A DNA stretch of 8,356 nucleotides, taken from positions 1 through 8,356 of the forward strand of contig JBJKVO010000008.1 of the NCBI GenBank assembly GCA_045562555.1. Reading direction: 5' to 3'. A program made the translations under genes and the position numbers. Source of the stretch: UBA2588 sp002339805. Its GTDB lineage: Bacteria; Chloroflexota; Dehalococcoidia; Lucifugimonadales; UBA3495. A model generated the notes under the pieces. That model did no database searches and was not told where the DNA came from. It saw only the letters and a program-made list of their open reading frames with translations. How positions within the stretch are numbered: position 1 is the stretch's first letter; the number at the start of each line of letters is the position of its first letter. Positions 1 to 5,086 of this stretch are shown here, piece by piece.

Positions 1-1
1 A

Positions 2-324
2 TTTAAATCGAATGATTTTTGTATAAACTATGTAGATGTACTTAAATTATACGAAAATGCGTTCGGTAGAGATAAACTGCATATAATGAATCAAGAAAAA
101 CTTTATTCAACTGCAAGTCAAGATGAATACAATAAACTTTTTAATTTTTTAAATGTTGATAAACAAGTAATCAAAAACAATGATTACCATTCTAGATATT
201 ATAATCGTGGAATTAAGATGGAGGAAATAGAATATCTTAAAGATTTATACAAGGATATCAAGTAAACAGATTATTTGATTACTTAGGTTACGAAATAAAA
301 GAGTGGAAAGAATTCGTGAAATAA
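2..324 (+). CDS. Sulfotransferase-like protein, C-terminal end (5'-partial, frameshifted)
   Basis: The frame is open from base 2, so the gene begins outside the window. As read it stops at TAA 263-265. The next frame continues without a break to TAA 322-324, and one missing base near 260-263 (AAGTAA for AAGGTAA) would join the two. The joined tail has the layout typical of sulfotransferase-family C-termini: an FGRDKLHIMNQEKL segment like the family's 'fg.d.i.vl.yEdL', then a LFNFLNV segment, then a helix ending Y-K-D-I-K-V-N-R-L-F-D-Y-L-G-Y-E-I-K-E-W, like 'y..dn..L..llG.d...W'. The PAPS-binding 5' loop lies outside, so activity cannot be judged. Family members move sulfate from PAPS to sugars or other acceptors. 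A related tail recurs at 1113-1283. The family call is moderate and made by eye only. Confidence 0.5.
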
Positions 325-357
325 AAATACGATACGCATGGAATATAAGGATACACG

Positions 358-1116
358 ATGGAAGCAATATTTAGAACCAGTAAACACTATCTGAAAGGTA
401 GAATTACGAAATGTGGTGGTGGGGGTCTGGATGAGATGGAAGAATTTAAGATTGCTGTTAATTTTTGGGATAAAACTTTTAATATTGATTTTTTCACTTT
501 ACGAAAAAGATTAAGAAGAATATCATACGACATATTGAAGTCTCAAACTTGTATTAAAAAAGTCCACATTTATCAAAAACCGAAGTATGAAAATAGCATT
601 TATGCTCCAATGGACGATGATGATATCTTCATGATTACAGACTCTGAATACGAAGAGTGTGTTTCTAATTTTAATGAAAACTGTAATTCAATAATTTTAG
701 GTTATTATGGGACCGGATATAGTTTTTCAGATATGTATTTGTATCATAAAAACCCGAAGTGGAATCCAATAGATACAAATAATTTTTTGTTTAAATATGA
801 AAAGTCAAAAAAATATTGTGGTAAGTGGACTCGGGCCCATAATAATGTTCACAGACTTGCTTATGTTAAATATAAAGAACTGCGACACATTGAAACGAGT
901 TTGCATTTGGTTCACCCATGTTCGATAACTTTATTATTACCAAGGCACATTCGGCATAAACAAAATTGGACTGTTGGTGAAGAGCATCGTGATTTGATGG
1001 CAAAACTAATCAATGAGTATGTAAACGAAACCAACTATAAGAAACAAACACCGAGTAAATTTTGGACTCACTTGGAAACATTCAAAAGTTTATTCTCTGA
1101 AGTTAAACTTAAATGA
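358..1116 (+). CDS. Possible glycosyltransferase-like protein (unassigned family)
   Basis: 252 aa. An AAGGA at 347-351 sits 6 bases before ATG 358; an ATG at 436 (residue 27) is the alternative start. I do not recognise the family firmly. Residues 81-91 read IYAPMDDDDIF, an acidic run after a hydrophobic patch that resembles the metal-binding DxD motif of GT-A glycosyltransferases. A later W-T-R-A-H-N-N-V (157-164) and S-L-H-L-V-H-P (181-187) resemble the C-terminal histidine region seen in some short rhamnosyl- or glycosyltransferase-like proteins. No signal peptide or membrane helix is visible. It lies between two sulfotransferase-like tails, which supports a role in modifying a surface polysaccharide or glycan. 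Its TGA (1114-1116) overlaps the ATG at 1113. A GGTGGGGG run near 418-426 is another place where an indel could alter the N-terminus. Confidence 0.5.
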   Translation: MEAIFRTSKHYLKGRITKCGGGGLDEMEEFKIAVNFWDKTFNIDFFTLRKRLRRISYDILKSQTCIKKVHIYQKPKYENSIYAPMDDDDIFMITDSEYEECVSNFNENCNSIILGYYGTGYSFSDMYLYHKNPKWNPIDTNNFLFKYEKSKKYCGKWTRAHNNVHRLAYVKYKELRHIETSLHLVHPCSITLLLPRHIRHKQNWTVGEEHRDLMAKLINEYVNETNYKKQTPSKFWTHLETFKSLFSEVKLK

Positions 1117-1283
1117 GTGGAGATGTGGCAAAACTAATCTCCAAAATCTATTACACCAATCTTGAGATAGACAACTTTCATCAGTCGAGATTAATTTTTA
1201 AAAAAAGTATTACAAGGGTGATGTTATTGAGTTATTCAATTGGCTGGGGTGTGAAATAAAAGAGTTGGGAGAATTTTTGTTGA
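1113..1283 (+). pseudogene. Second sulfotransferase-like tail, short and frameshifted
   Basis: ATG 1113 overlaps the upstream stop as ATGA. The frame runs to the seven-A tract at 1200-1206. Adding one A there joins it to a segment reading Y-Y-K-G-D-V-I-E-L-F-N-W-L-G-C-E-I-K-E-L-G-E-F. This matches the end of the protein at 2-324 (L-F-D-Y-L-G-Y-E-I-K-E-W-K-E-F). Removing one T from the five-T tract at 1274-1278 would give a TGA at about 1281-1283; as read, the frame runs on into the gene at 1316. The corrected product is about 57 aa. It lacks any nucleotide-binding part, so it is either a remnant of a duplicated gene or a tail whose body was lost. It could also be a small intact domain. Homology to the first tail is clear; function is not. 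Confidence 0.45.
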
Positions 1284-1308
1284 TAACATACATAAGTTCA
1301 TATATATT
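1280..1308 (+). promoter_or_regulatory. Sigma70-type promoter, leaderless arrangement
   Basis: -35 TTGATA (1280-1285), 17-bp spacer, -10 TATATT (1303-1308). ATG 1316 begins 8 bases after the last -10 base, where transcription should start, so the mRNA is predicted to be leaderless. Both hexamers, the spacer length and the distance to ATG are the same at 2311-2347. Confidence 0.65.
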
Positions 1309-1320
1309 TATTGTTATGAA
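1297..1320 (+). repeat. 24-base promoter/start repeat, copy 1 of 2
   Basis: 1297-1320 and 2328-2351 are identical except for one base (T at 1314, G at 2345). Each spans the -10 box and the first codons, ending TATGAA. The shared -35 TTGATA lies 17 bases before the -10 in both, although the intervening bases differ, which points to a conserved promoter/start element rather than a recent large duplication. Confidence 0.7.
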
Positions 1321-1633
1321 CATAAATGAACAATTTGAATCACTAATGGAAAAATCCACGAAAATCAGTGAAGCAGTATCAAGAACCGGTTCATCCGGTA
1401 CAATAGAACTCGATGCTTTAGAAAGAAAACCTCGTATTAGCATAAAATATTGGGAGAAACTTTTTAAAGGTAAGGCAGAAGAAGTGTTTGATGGAATTCA
1501 CGGATATATAGTTTTCATCAGAGTATCCACGATACAAAAAAGACATCAATCAACTACATTTGAATATTTAACAAAAGGCCCTGAGTATCGTTGGATTGAA
1601 TTTGATGGCAAGCACATTAAGATTGGATTCTAA
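1316..1633 (+). CDS. Hypothetical small protein, first gene of operon 1
   Basis: 105 aa, not recognised. An in-frame ATG at 1265 exists, but 1316 is preferred: the extra 17 residues belong to the tail of the preceding sulfotransferase-like frame, and 1316 sits exactly at the predicted transcription start. The N-terminus (MNINEQFESLMEKSTKISEA) is amphipathic and only loosely like the tag of its neighbours. The rest has a basic stretch (E-R-K-P-R-I-S-I-K-Y-W-E-K-L-F) and a beta-rich half with H-G-Y-I-V-F-I-R-V and E-Y-R-W-I-E-F. No signal peptide, membrane helix or catalytic motif is visible. Its TAA (1631-1633) shares its last A with the ATG of the next gene, so the two are probably translationally coupled. 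The 24 bases around its start recur at 2328-2351. Confidence 0.75.
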   Translation: MNINEQFESLMEKSTKISEAVSRTGSSGTIELDALERKPRISIKYWEKLFKGKAEEVFDGIHGYIVFIRVSTIQKRHQSTTFEYLTKGPEYRWIEFDGKHIKIGF

Positions 1634-1965
1634 TGAACAAAACACATTTAAAGCAAGTTATAGAAGAAGAGTTCCAAAAACTTCTTAAAGAATACAAATA
1701 CAAATTGTACCACAAGTCTTTTACTGAGGCCGCAACTGAAGCAAGAAAAGTTGCGGAAAAGAAAGGTTTTGAAATTGACGAAGAAAATTGGACAACCGAA
1801 GTTGCATTTGGTGGCAAGTATAAACGAGCAAGACCAAGTGTAGGCAAAAGCAATTCGTTTAGTGTTCAATTAATTAAAAACGGAAAACCACAACGCAAAC
1901 ATTTACACTTTCAGGTATACGGAATGGAAAGTGGAAACTTTGAATTAAACGCATACGTTTCGTAA
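1633..1965 (+). CDS. Tagged phage-type conserved hypothetical protein
   Basis: 110 aa. Residues 1-20 form the shared N-terminal tag (MNKTHLKQVIEEEFQKLLKE), ending in L-K-E. The body has a helix with F-T-E-A-A-T-E-A-R-K-V-A-E-K-K-G-F-E-I-D-E (30-50), a W53, then a G-G-K-Y-x-R-A-R-P-S-V-G-K motif (60-72). It ends with a beta segment containing K-N-G-K-P-Q-R-K and V-Y-G-M-E-S-G-N-F-E-L (82-105). I have an impression of similar G-G-x-Y-x-R-x-R-P-x-V-G proteins in marine T4-like phages, but I cannot verify this here and no function is known to me. Start and stop overlap both neighbours as TAATG (1631-1635 and 1963-1967). No Shine-Dalgarno is visible, so reinitiation after the upstream gene is likely. 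Confidence 0.8.
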   Translation: MNKTHLKQVIEEEFQKLLKEYKYKLYHKSFTEAATEARKVAEKKGFEIDEENWTTEVAFGGKYKRARPSVGKSNSFSVQLIKNGKPQRKHLHFQVYGMESGNFELNAYVS

Positions 1966-2174
1966 TGTCCAAAAGATGCAAAGCACGTAACAAGGTTATT
2001 GCAGAACTTGACTTTATTCATGGCATGACTCACAATCTACGTGAAGTAGTAGATGAAGCAGACTGGCCAAAAGAAGTGTGGGAAGAAAAAGCAAAAGTTC
2101 TTAAAGAAGTACAGAATATCATCGTAGATTTTTTAAAAGATATAGACGAAGATGAATATTCGGAAAAAAAGTAA
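1965..2174 (+). CDS. Hypothetical small helical protein, untagged
   Basis: 69 aa, not recognised. The start overlaps the previous stop as TAATG. The N-terminus is basic (MSKRCKARNK) and lacks the tag carried by neighbouring proteins. The remainder is predicted by eye to be helical and acidic: I-A-E-L-D-F-I-H-G-M-T-H-N-L-R-E-V-V, a W-P-K-E-V-W turn, then a long helix ending D-I-D-E-D-E-Y-S-E-K-K. There is no membrane helix or metal-binding cluster. It is the last gene of operon 1; a consensus promoter starts 8 bases after its stop, and a strong terminator follows at 2246-2288. Confidence 0.75.
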   Translation: MSKRCKARNKVIAELDFIHGMTHNLREVVDEADWPKEVWEEKAKVLKEVQNIIVDFLKDIDEDEYSEKK

Positions 2175-2181
2175 AAAAAAA

Positions 2182-2210
2182 TTGACTTTTTTGAAATAAA
2201 AACATAATAT
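2182..2210 (+). promoter_or_regulatory. Near-consensus sigma70-type promoter with no gene at its start site
   Basis: -35 TTGACT (2182-2187), 17-bp spacer, -10 TAATAT (2205-2210), predicted start near 2217. Unlike the other promoters in the window there is no ATG after the -10, and a terminator follows within about 30-70 bases. Confidence 0.65.
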
Positions 2211-2216
2211 ACATAT

Positions 2217-2288
2217 ATATATTCTTTATATCACCATCATCTCCCAGAGTTGCCATTAAGATTCGTTCTGATGGCAACTCTTTTTTTT
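2217..2288 (+). ncRNA. Candidate small RNA, about 72 nt
   Basis: The region lies between a near-consensus promoter (start near 2217) and a perfect terminator whose T-run ends at 2288. No open frame with a start codon fits inside it. The predicted transcript has a single-stranded pyrimidine-rich 5' part (2217-2245) followed by the 11-bp terminator stem, the layout of many trans-acting small RNAs. It could instead be only a 3' tail of operon 1 plus a chance promoter. No known RNA family is recognised. Confidence 0.4.
2246..2288 (+). terminator. Strong rho-independent terminator
   Basis: A perfect 11-bp inverted repeat (left arm 2246-2256, right arm 2271-2281) with a 14-base loop is followed by eight T (2281-2288). 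It closes operon 1 and the candidate small RNA. It isolates the next operon, whose promoter begins 23 bases later. Confidence 0.85.
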
Positions 2289-2310
2289 AAAAATATGAGG
2301 TCGAAATGAA

Positions 2311-2339
2311 TTGATAATTTGATTATATTCATATATATT
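2311..2339 (+). promoter_or_regulatory. Sigma70-type promoter, leaderless arrangement
   Basis: -35 TTGATA (2311-2316), 17 bp, -10 TATATT (2334-2339). ATG 2347 follows at the expected transcription start. It has the same hexamers and spacing as 1280-1308. It lies just after the terminator and drives the operon of tagged genes. Confidence 0.65.
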
Positions 2340-2351
2340 TATTGGTATGAA
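2328..2351 (+). repeat. 24-base promoter/start repeat, copy 2 of 2
   Basis: Second copy of the element at 1297-1320, 23 of 24 bases identical, placed identically relative to the -10 box and the ATG (2347) of the first gene of the next operon. Confidence 0.7.
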
Positions 2352-2838
2352 TAGCAACAAACTAAGTGATATTGTGCGTGATATTGTTTCAGAAGAATGG
2401 GACAACGATGTTGAAGTAAAATCAACAGGTGAACACGCAGACAAAACTATTGCTCAGATTAAAAAAGAAATGGAAGCATTAAAAGGCAAAAAACCTTTTA
2501 ATCGTGAACAATTTTCGGAATTAATGTTTGCTCTTCGTGCCAAGCAAGGATGGAAGAAAGGCAAAGGTGCAACAAAAGAATCAATTACTATGAATAAATC
2601 AGAATTAAAAGAACTTGTGCGTGAAGAGGTTTCCAATGCTAAGATGAAAAAAGAATATCAACACATTAAAGATTCTTACTATAACTTTTCAGACGGAGTG
2701 TACGGTTTGTTGGATATGACATACGAACAAAGTGGATTTGATAAAGACCCATTCGTAAAAAAAACTTTTCGTGATGCAAAGAAATTGCTTATGGATTTAG
2801 ATAAACATTTAGACAAAAACTACAAAGGATGGGATTGA
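2347..2838 (+). CDS. Hypothetical protein with two tag-like segments (possible join of two genes)
   Basis: 163 aa as read. Residues 1-20 (MNSNKLSDIVRDIVSEEWDN) are a variant tag. Residues 30-75 are Lys/Glu-rich and include I-A-Q-I-K-K-E-M-E-A-L-K-G-K-K-P-F-N-R-E and A-K-Q-G-W-K-K-G-K-G. Residue 82 is a methionine that starts a second, canonical tag (MNKSELKELVREEV), followed by a helical domain ending in D-K-H-L-D-K-N-Y-K-G-W-D. Two tags in one chain are unexpected. Losing one A in the AAAA at about 2575-2578 would create a TGA at 2591-2593, overlapping ATG 2590 as ATGA and giving two genes. Start 2347 sits on the predicted transcription start; the stop overlaps the next ATG as TGATG (2836-2840). 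Function unknown; the content suggests small, basic, nucleic-acid- or capsid-associated proteins. Confidence 0.7.
   Translation: MNSNKLSDIVRDIVSEEWDNDVEVKSTGEHADKTIAQIKKEMEALKGKKPFNREQFSELMFALRAKQGWKKGKGATKESITMNKSELKELVREEVSNAKMKKEYQHIKDSYYNFSDGVYGLLDMTYEQSGFDKDPFVKKTFRDAKKLLMDLDKHLDKNYKGWD
2590..2838 (+). CDS. Possible separate tagged gene inside the 2347-2838 frame
   Basis: 82 aa from ATG 2590. It begins with one of the clearest copies of the tag (MNKSELKELVREEVSN) and carries one copy of the helical module that ends K-H-L-x-x-x-Y-x-x-W, shared with the proteins at 2838 and 3614. Either a real gene start masked by an upstream single-base error, or the second half of a two-tag protein. No Shine-Dalgarno lies close before it. 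Confidence 0.4.
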   Translation: MNKSELKELVREEVSNAKMKKEYQHIKDSYYNFSDGVYGLLDMTYEQSGFDKDPFVKKTFRDAKKLLMDLDKHLDKNYKGWD

Positions 2839-3455
2839 TGAACAAAGCAAACTTAAAACAAATTATACGAACAGAACTTTCCACACTTTTGTCGGAAAGC
2901 ACCAATACACTTGATCGTGCATACAAAGTCTATTCCGTTAGTCTCACGAAATTCAGAGAAATTGCTATTAAACTAAAAGATAACAAACTTCAAAAGTTTT
3001 ATCGTGAATTAGATAAATTGCATCAACGAATTACAAAACATCTTGATACTAATTACGAAGGAGCATTGAGTGAGTCATTGAGTGATTGGAATGATAGTGT
3101 TTTGCCAAGAGCATTATATTCAGAATTAGAACACGGAGAAGAAGCACTTAATGCACTTGTTAAAAACACACGTGGAGATAGACCAGGTGCTCCTGACAAG
3201 GTAATGGTAAAGTATTTTAATGCACATAGAAAGTTAAAGTCGGTGATTGAAAAGCATTTACACAGAGAATATCCTGATTGGGAAAAACGAATGGATGAAG
3301 ACATCAAAAATTCCAAAAAGAGTAAAGCAAATCTTGTTAAAGCATTAAAGAAGTTTAAGAAAGGTGCAAAAGTTCACTACTTCCCACTTTCAGAGTGGAA
3401 ACTATGTAATGGTAGGACCAAAAGGAGTTCAAACCAACGACAAAGAAGCAGTTAA
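2838..3455 (+). CDS. Tagged protein with two helical modules, N-terminal part as read
   Basis: Start 2838 is chosen over the in-frame ATG 2829 because it gives the tag (MNKANLKQIIRTELSTLLSE, ending L-S-E at 18-20) and the TGATG overlap with the previous stop. Residues 24-76 and 88-148 are two copies of a helical module, ending K-H-L-D-T-N-Y-E-G and K-H-L-H-R-E-Y-P-D-W. A lysine-rich helix follows (155-177). As read the protein ends at 3455 with a low-complexity tail (R-S-S-N-Q-R-Q-R-S-S) that is clearly out of frame. One extra T in TTT 3388-3390 explains this; without it the chain continues through 3391-3609 to 256 aa. The intact protein is therefore tag, two helical modules, basic linker, small beta domain. 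Function not known. Confidence 0.7.
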   Translation: MNKANLKQIIRTELSTLLSESTNTLDRAYKVYSVSLTKFREIAIKLKDNKLQKFYRELDKLHQRITKHLDTNYEGALSESLSDWNDSVLPRALYSELEHGEEALNALVKNTRGDRPGAPDKVMVKYFNAHRKLKSVIEKHLHREYPDWEKRMDEDIKNSKKSKANLVKALKKFKKGAKVHYFPLSEWKLCNGRTKRSSNQRQRSS

Positions 3456-3609
3456 TGTTCAAATCAGAAAAATTGGAACATACGATGCAGACAATCCAAA
3501 TCAAGTAAGTGTCGGAATTGAATTAAACAACGGACACGAAGCAACTTGGAACGGAAAAGAATTTGAAATTGATGACCTCGGTTGTCCACTATTATTGGGA
3601 AAAGGATAA
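3391..3609 (+). CDS. C-terminal beta-rich domain of the 2838 protein (displaced by a frameshift)
   Basis: 72 residues in the frame one base off from 2838-3455; the open frame itself could start at ATG 3364. After the correct join at about 3388-3390 the text reads G-A-K-V-H-Y-F-P-L-Q-S-G-N-Y-V-M-V-G-P-K-G, which flows naturally. The domain alternates beta-type strands with turns (V-N-V-Q-I-R-K-I-G-T, V-S-V-G-I-E-L-N-N-G-H-E-A-T-W-N-G-K-E-F-E-I), suggesting a small barrel or SH3-like fold, inferred by eye only. The stop at 3607-3609 is 4 bases before the next tagged gene (ATG 3614), as expected for the true end of this gene. Confidence 0.6.
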   Translation, partial: QSGNYVMVGPKGVQTNDKEAVNVQIRKIGTYDADNPNQVSVGIELNNGHEATWNGKEFEIDDLGCPLLLGKG

Positions 3610-3613
3610 TACA

Positions 3614-4351
3614 ATGAACAAATCAGAACTTAAACAACTTATTAAACAAGAACTTGAAGAGCATCTGTATGCTCATCCAAGCAAGCACAAAGGTGGATGG
3701 AAGCATCCGGGCAGTCAACCTCATGTGAAAGATGCCAAGAAAAATGCCAAAACCATCAATGTACGACACAAGACAACCAAAGAGAAGTTGGATATTTCAG
3801 ATGATCCAACTACCATTAAAAAGTATAAGAAGTTGGGGTATACGTTGTGGATTGGTTCCCGAGGGAAATATGAGTCTGTAAATGAAAGAATGATTCAAGA
3901 ACACGACAAAGCAAAAGTGTTGCAAGCAATGCTCAAAGCAGGATCAAACAAAGCAGAAGCACAAGCACTATTAAAAAAGCATTATGCGTATGTTGATAAA
4001 AAGTATGCTGATTCACCTGCAAGCAAAAAAGCAGAAATCATTGTAACACTTGCAGGTACTGCATCCGAATCAAACATCAAAGAAGTAGTCTCAAAATACG
4101 ATGTAGATCTTAATATACTTGCAAAGTTTACTGATCAAAATCAGCACATTCTTGCTCGTCATTATATCGCAAAGAAACGTGGTTACACAAAACTAGTTCT
4201 TGCATATAAAGCATTGTATGATGATCTTCAAAGTGCGTTGGGTCATTTTCCAAGAGGAGCAGATAAAGTTCGTTCAGATTTAGACAAAGATTTAAAAAAG
4301 TATCTATCAAAAGATGTTGATAATTGGAAAGATATTTGGGGAAATCTTTAA
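3614..4351 (+). CDS. Tagged multi-segment hypothetical protein
   Basis: 245 aa. Start 3614 gives a canonical tag (MNKSELKQLIKQELEEHLYA), which supports it over the in-frame ATG 3563; that upstream piece lies in another frame of the 2838 gene. After the tag comes a His/Gly/Lys-rich stretch (21-37: H-P-S-K-H-K-G-G-W-K-H-P-G-S-Q-P-H), then a short domain with Y-K-K-L-G-Y-T-L-W-I-G-S-R-G-K-Y (71-86). An Ala/Lys-rich helical part follows (97-185), and last a helical module (195-238) ending L-K-K-Y-L-S-K-D-V-D-N-W, similar to those in the 2590 and 2838 proteins. The His-rich stretch could bind metal, but that is speculation. Its TAA overlaps the next ATG as TAATG (4349-4353). No signal peptide or enzyme motif is visible. 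Confidence 0.75.
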   Translation: MNKSELKQLIKQELEEHLYAHPSKHKGGWKHPGSQPHVKDAKKNAKTINVRHKTTKEKLDISDDPTTIKKYKKLGYTLWIGSRGKYESVNERMIQEHDKAKVLQAMLKAGSNKAEAQALLKKHYAYVDKKYADSPASKKAEIIVTLAGTASESNIKEVVSKYDVDLNILAKFTDQNQHILARHYIAKKRGYTKLVLAYKALYDDLQSALGHFPRGADKVRSDLDKDLKKYLSKDVDNWKDIWGNL

Positions 4352-4902
4352 TGAAAAAGAGTGAGTTGAAAAGTGTTATCCGTGAAATTCTGAACGAAGA
4401 TTTGCGTAATTGGTTCAAAAAGAAATGGGTCAATATCGGCAAAAAAGACGATGATGGAAAACATCCTCCGTGTGGAACAAGTGGTGACAAACGAGGATAT
4501 GCTAAATGCGTTCCTCAAGCAACTGCCAACAAAATGTCTGACAAAGAAAAAGAAAGTGCAACTCGCAGAAAACGGGCTGCTCAAAATGATGCGAATCGTG
4601 GTGGAAAAGAATCAAATGGCCAAGGCAAGAAACCTATTAGTGTCAGCACTTACACAAAACGAAGTGGCAAAAAAAAGTGGAACAGGAACAGGATCATAAT
4701 GAAAAGAAAGACAATAGAAGAAAGATTACAATTATTTTTAGAAAAGAATGTTCCAACATCACCAAGCAAATGGGCATACTGGGTAGGACAAGCAAAAAAG
4801 AAGTTTGATGTTTATCCTTCAGGAACTTACGCAAATGGATGGCAGACAGCCAAGCAATATAAGCAAGCAGGTGGTAAATGGAAGAAAGAAGCAAAGAAGT
4901 AA
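4351..4902 (+). CDS. Tagged CGT/CxP-type small basic protein, joined as read to a second gene
   Basis: 183 aa as read. Residues 1-17 are the tag (MKKSELKSVIREILNED, with L-N-E at 14-16). Next come W-F-K-K-K-W-V-N-I-G (21-30), P-P-C-G-T-S (39-44) and K-C-V-P-Q-A (52-57), then a basic T-R-R-K-R-A-A stretch (71-77). This W..C-G-T..C-x-P-x-A..R-K layout resembles small basic proteins I associate with marine phages; the role is unknown. The eight-A run at 4669-4676 is suspicious: with seven A the chain would end G-K-K-S-G-T-G-T-G-S at TAA 4697-4699, giving 115 aa, and this stop would overlap ATG 4699 as TAATG, the junction used elsewhere in this operon. I favour two genes, 4351-4699 and 4699-4902. 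Start 4351 is favoured over ATG 4324 by the tag and the TAATG overlap. Confidence 0.65.
   Translation: MKKSELKSVIREILNEDLRNWFKKKWVNIGKKDDDGKHPPCGTSGDKRGYAKCVPQATANKMSDKEKESATRRKRAAQNDANRGGKESNGQGKKPISVSTYTKRSGKKKWNRNRIIMKRKTIEERLQLFLEKNVPTSPSKWAYWVGQAKKKFDVYPSGTYANGWQTAKQYKQAGGKWKKEAKK
4699..4902 (+). CDS. Small hypothetical protein, probably an independent gene
   Basis: 67 aa. Begins MKRKTIEERLQLFLEKN, a helical start only loosely like the tag, with F-L-E at 13-15. The core reads S-K-W-A-Y-W-V-G-Q-A-K-K-K-F-D-V-Y-P-S (22-41), Y-A-N-G-W (44-48), and A-K-Q-Y-K-Q-A-G-G-K-W (51-61). The segment K-F-x-V-Y-P-S-x-x-Y-A-N-G-W-x-x-x-x-Y is like a small conserved domain I recall from virus and phage hypothetical proteins (DUF5872-like), unverified. 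It is in frame with 4351 only because of a likely extra A at 4669-4676. It is the last gene of operon 2; no convincing terminator follows. Confidence 0.55.
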   Translation: MKRKTIEERLQLFLEKNVPTSPSKWAYWVGQAKKKFDVYPSGTYANGWQTAKQYKQAGGKWKKEAKK

Positions 4903-5048
4903 ATTGTTTCGTAAAAGTTTATTTGTTCGTTAAAGAGTTATTTTTTTCCAACAAGAAAACCAAGAAAGTTGGAGATTGATTGGATTACAATGAAATCTGA
5001 TGCGGAGATACAACCTTTACCAAGTAGAGAAAACTACAAAAATAAGAC
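4903..5048 (+). other. Short gene-free stretch between operons
   Basis: AT-rich. It contains a seven-T run near 4942-4948, a weak 5-bp inverted repeat (CCAAC/GTTGG, 4949-4973), and a 20-codon open frame from ATG 4990 that runs into the next -35 box. I see no convincing terminator or RNA gene. Confidence 0.4.
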
Positions 5049-5077
5049 TTGACTTTTTATAAGATTTTTGGTAGTAT
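5049..5077 (+). promoter_or_regulatory. Sigma70-type promoter, near-leaderless arrangement
   Basis: -35 TTGACT (5049-5054), 17 bp, -10 TAGTAT (5072-5077). ATG 5087 follows 10 bases after the last -10 base, leaving a leader of about 0-3 bases. Confidence 0.6.
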
Positions 5078-5086
5078 ATAAACATA

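Noticed and set aside
340..393. Short open frame starting at ATG 340, overlapping the start of the 358 gene.
   Set aside because: Only 18 residues, with no context of its own; it most likely represents leader sequence. It could matter if an indel exists near the start of the 358 gene.
1297..1320. On the minus strand the 24-base repeat contains AATAAATA, like T4-type late promoters.
   Set aside because: It would transcribe antisense into upstream plus-strand genes. The plus-strand reading with a matching -35 at 17 bp explains both copies better.
4128..4490. A 120-codon open frame on the minus strand.
   Set aside because: It lies antisense to well-supported tagged genes, crosses their TAATG junction, and has no recognisable protein features. 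The same applies to antisense frames at 1210-1443, 1617-1853, 3053-3316, 7384-7569 and 7986-8186.
1633..4722. Regularly recurring ATGAACAAA-type DNA at gene starts, considered as a CRISPR or direct-repeat array.
   Set aside because: Spacing is irregular, copies diverge at the DNA level, and all sit at coding starts; they encode a shared peptide.
4990..5052. 20-codon open frame ahead of the promoter at 5049.
   Set aside because: Too short, has no ribosome site, and its stop falls inside the -35 box; chance cannot be excluded.
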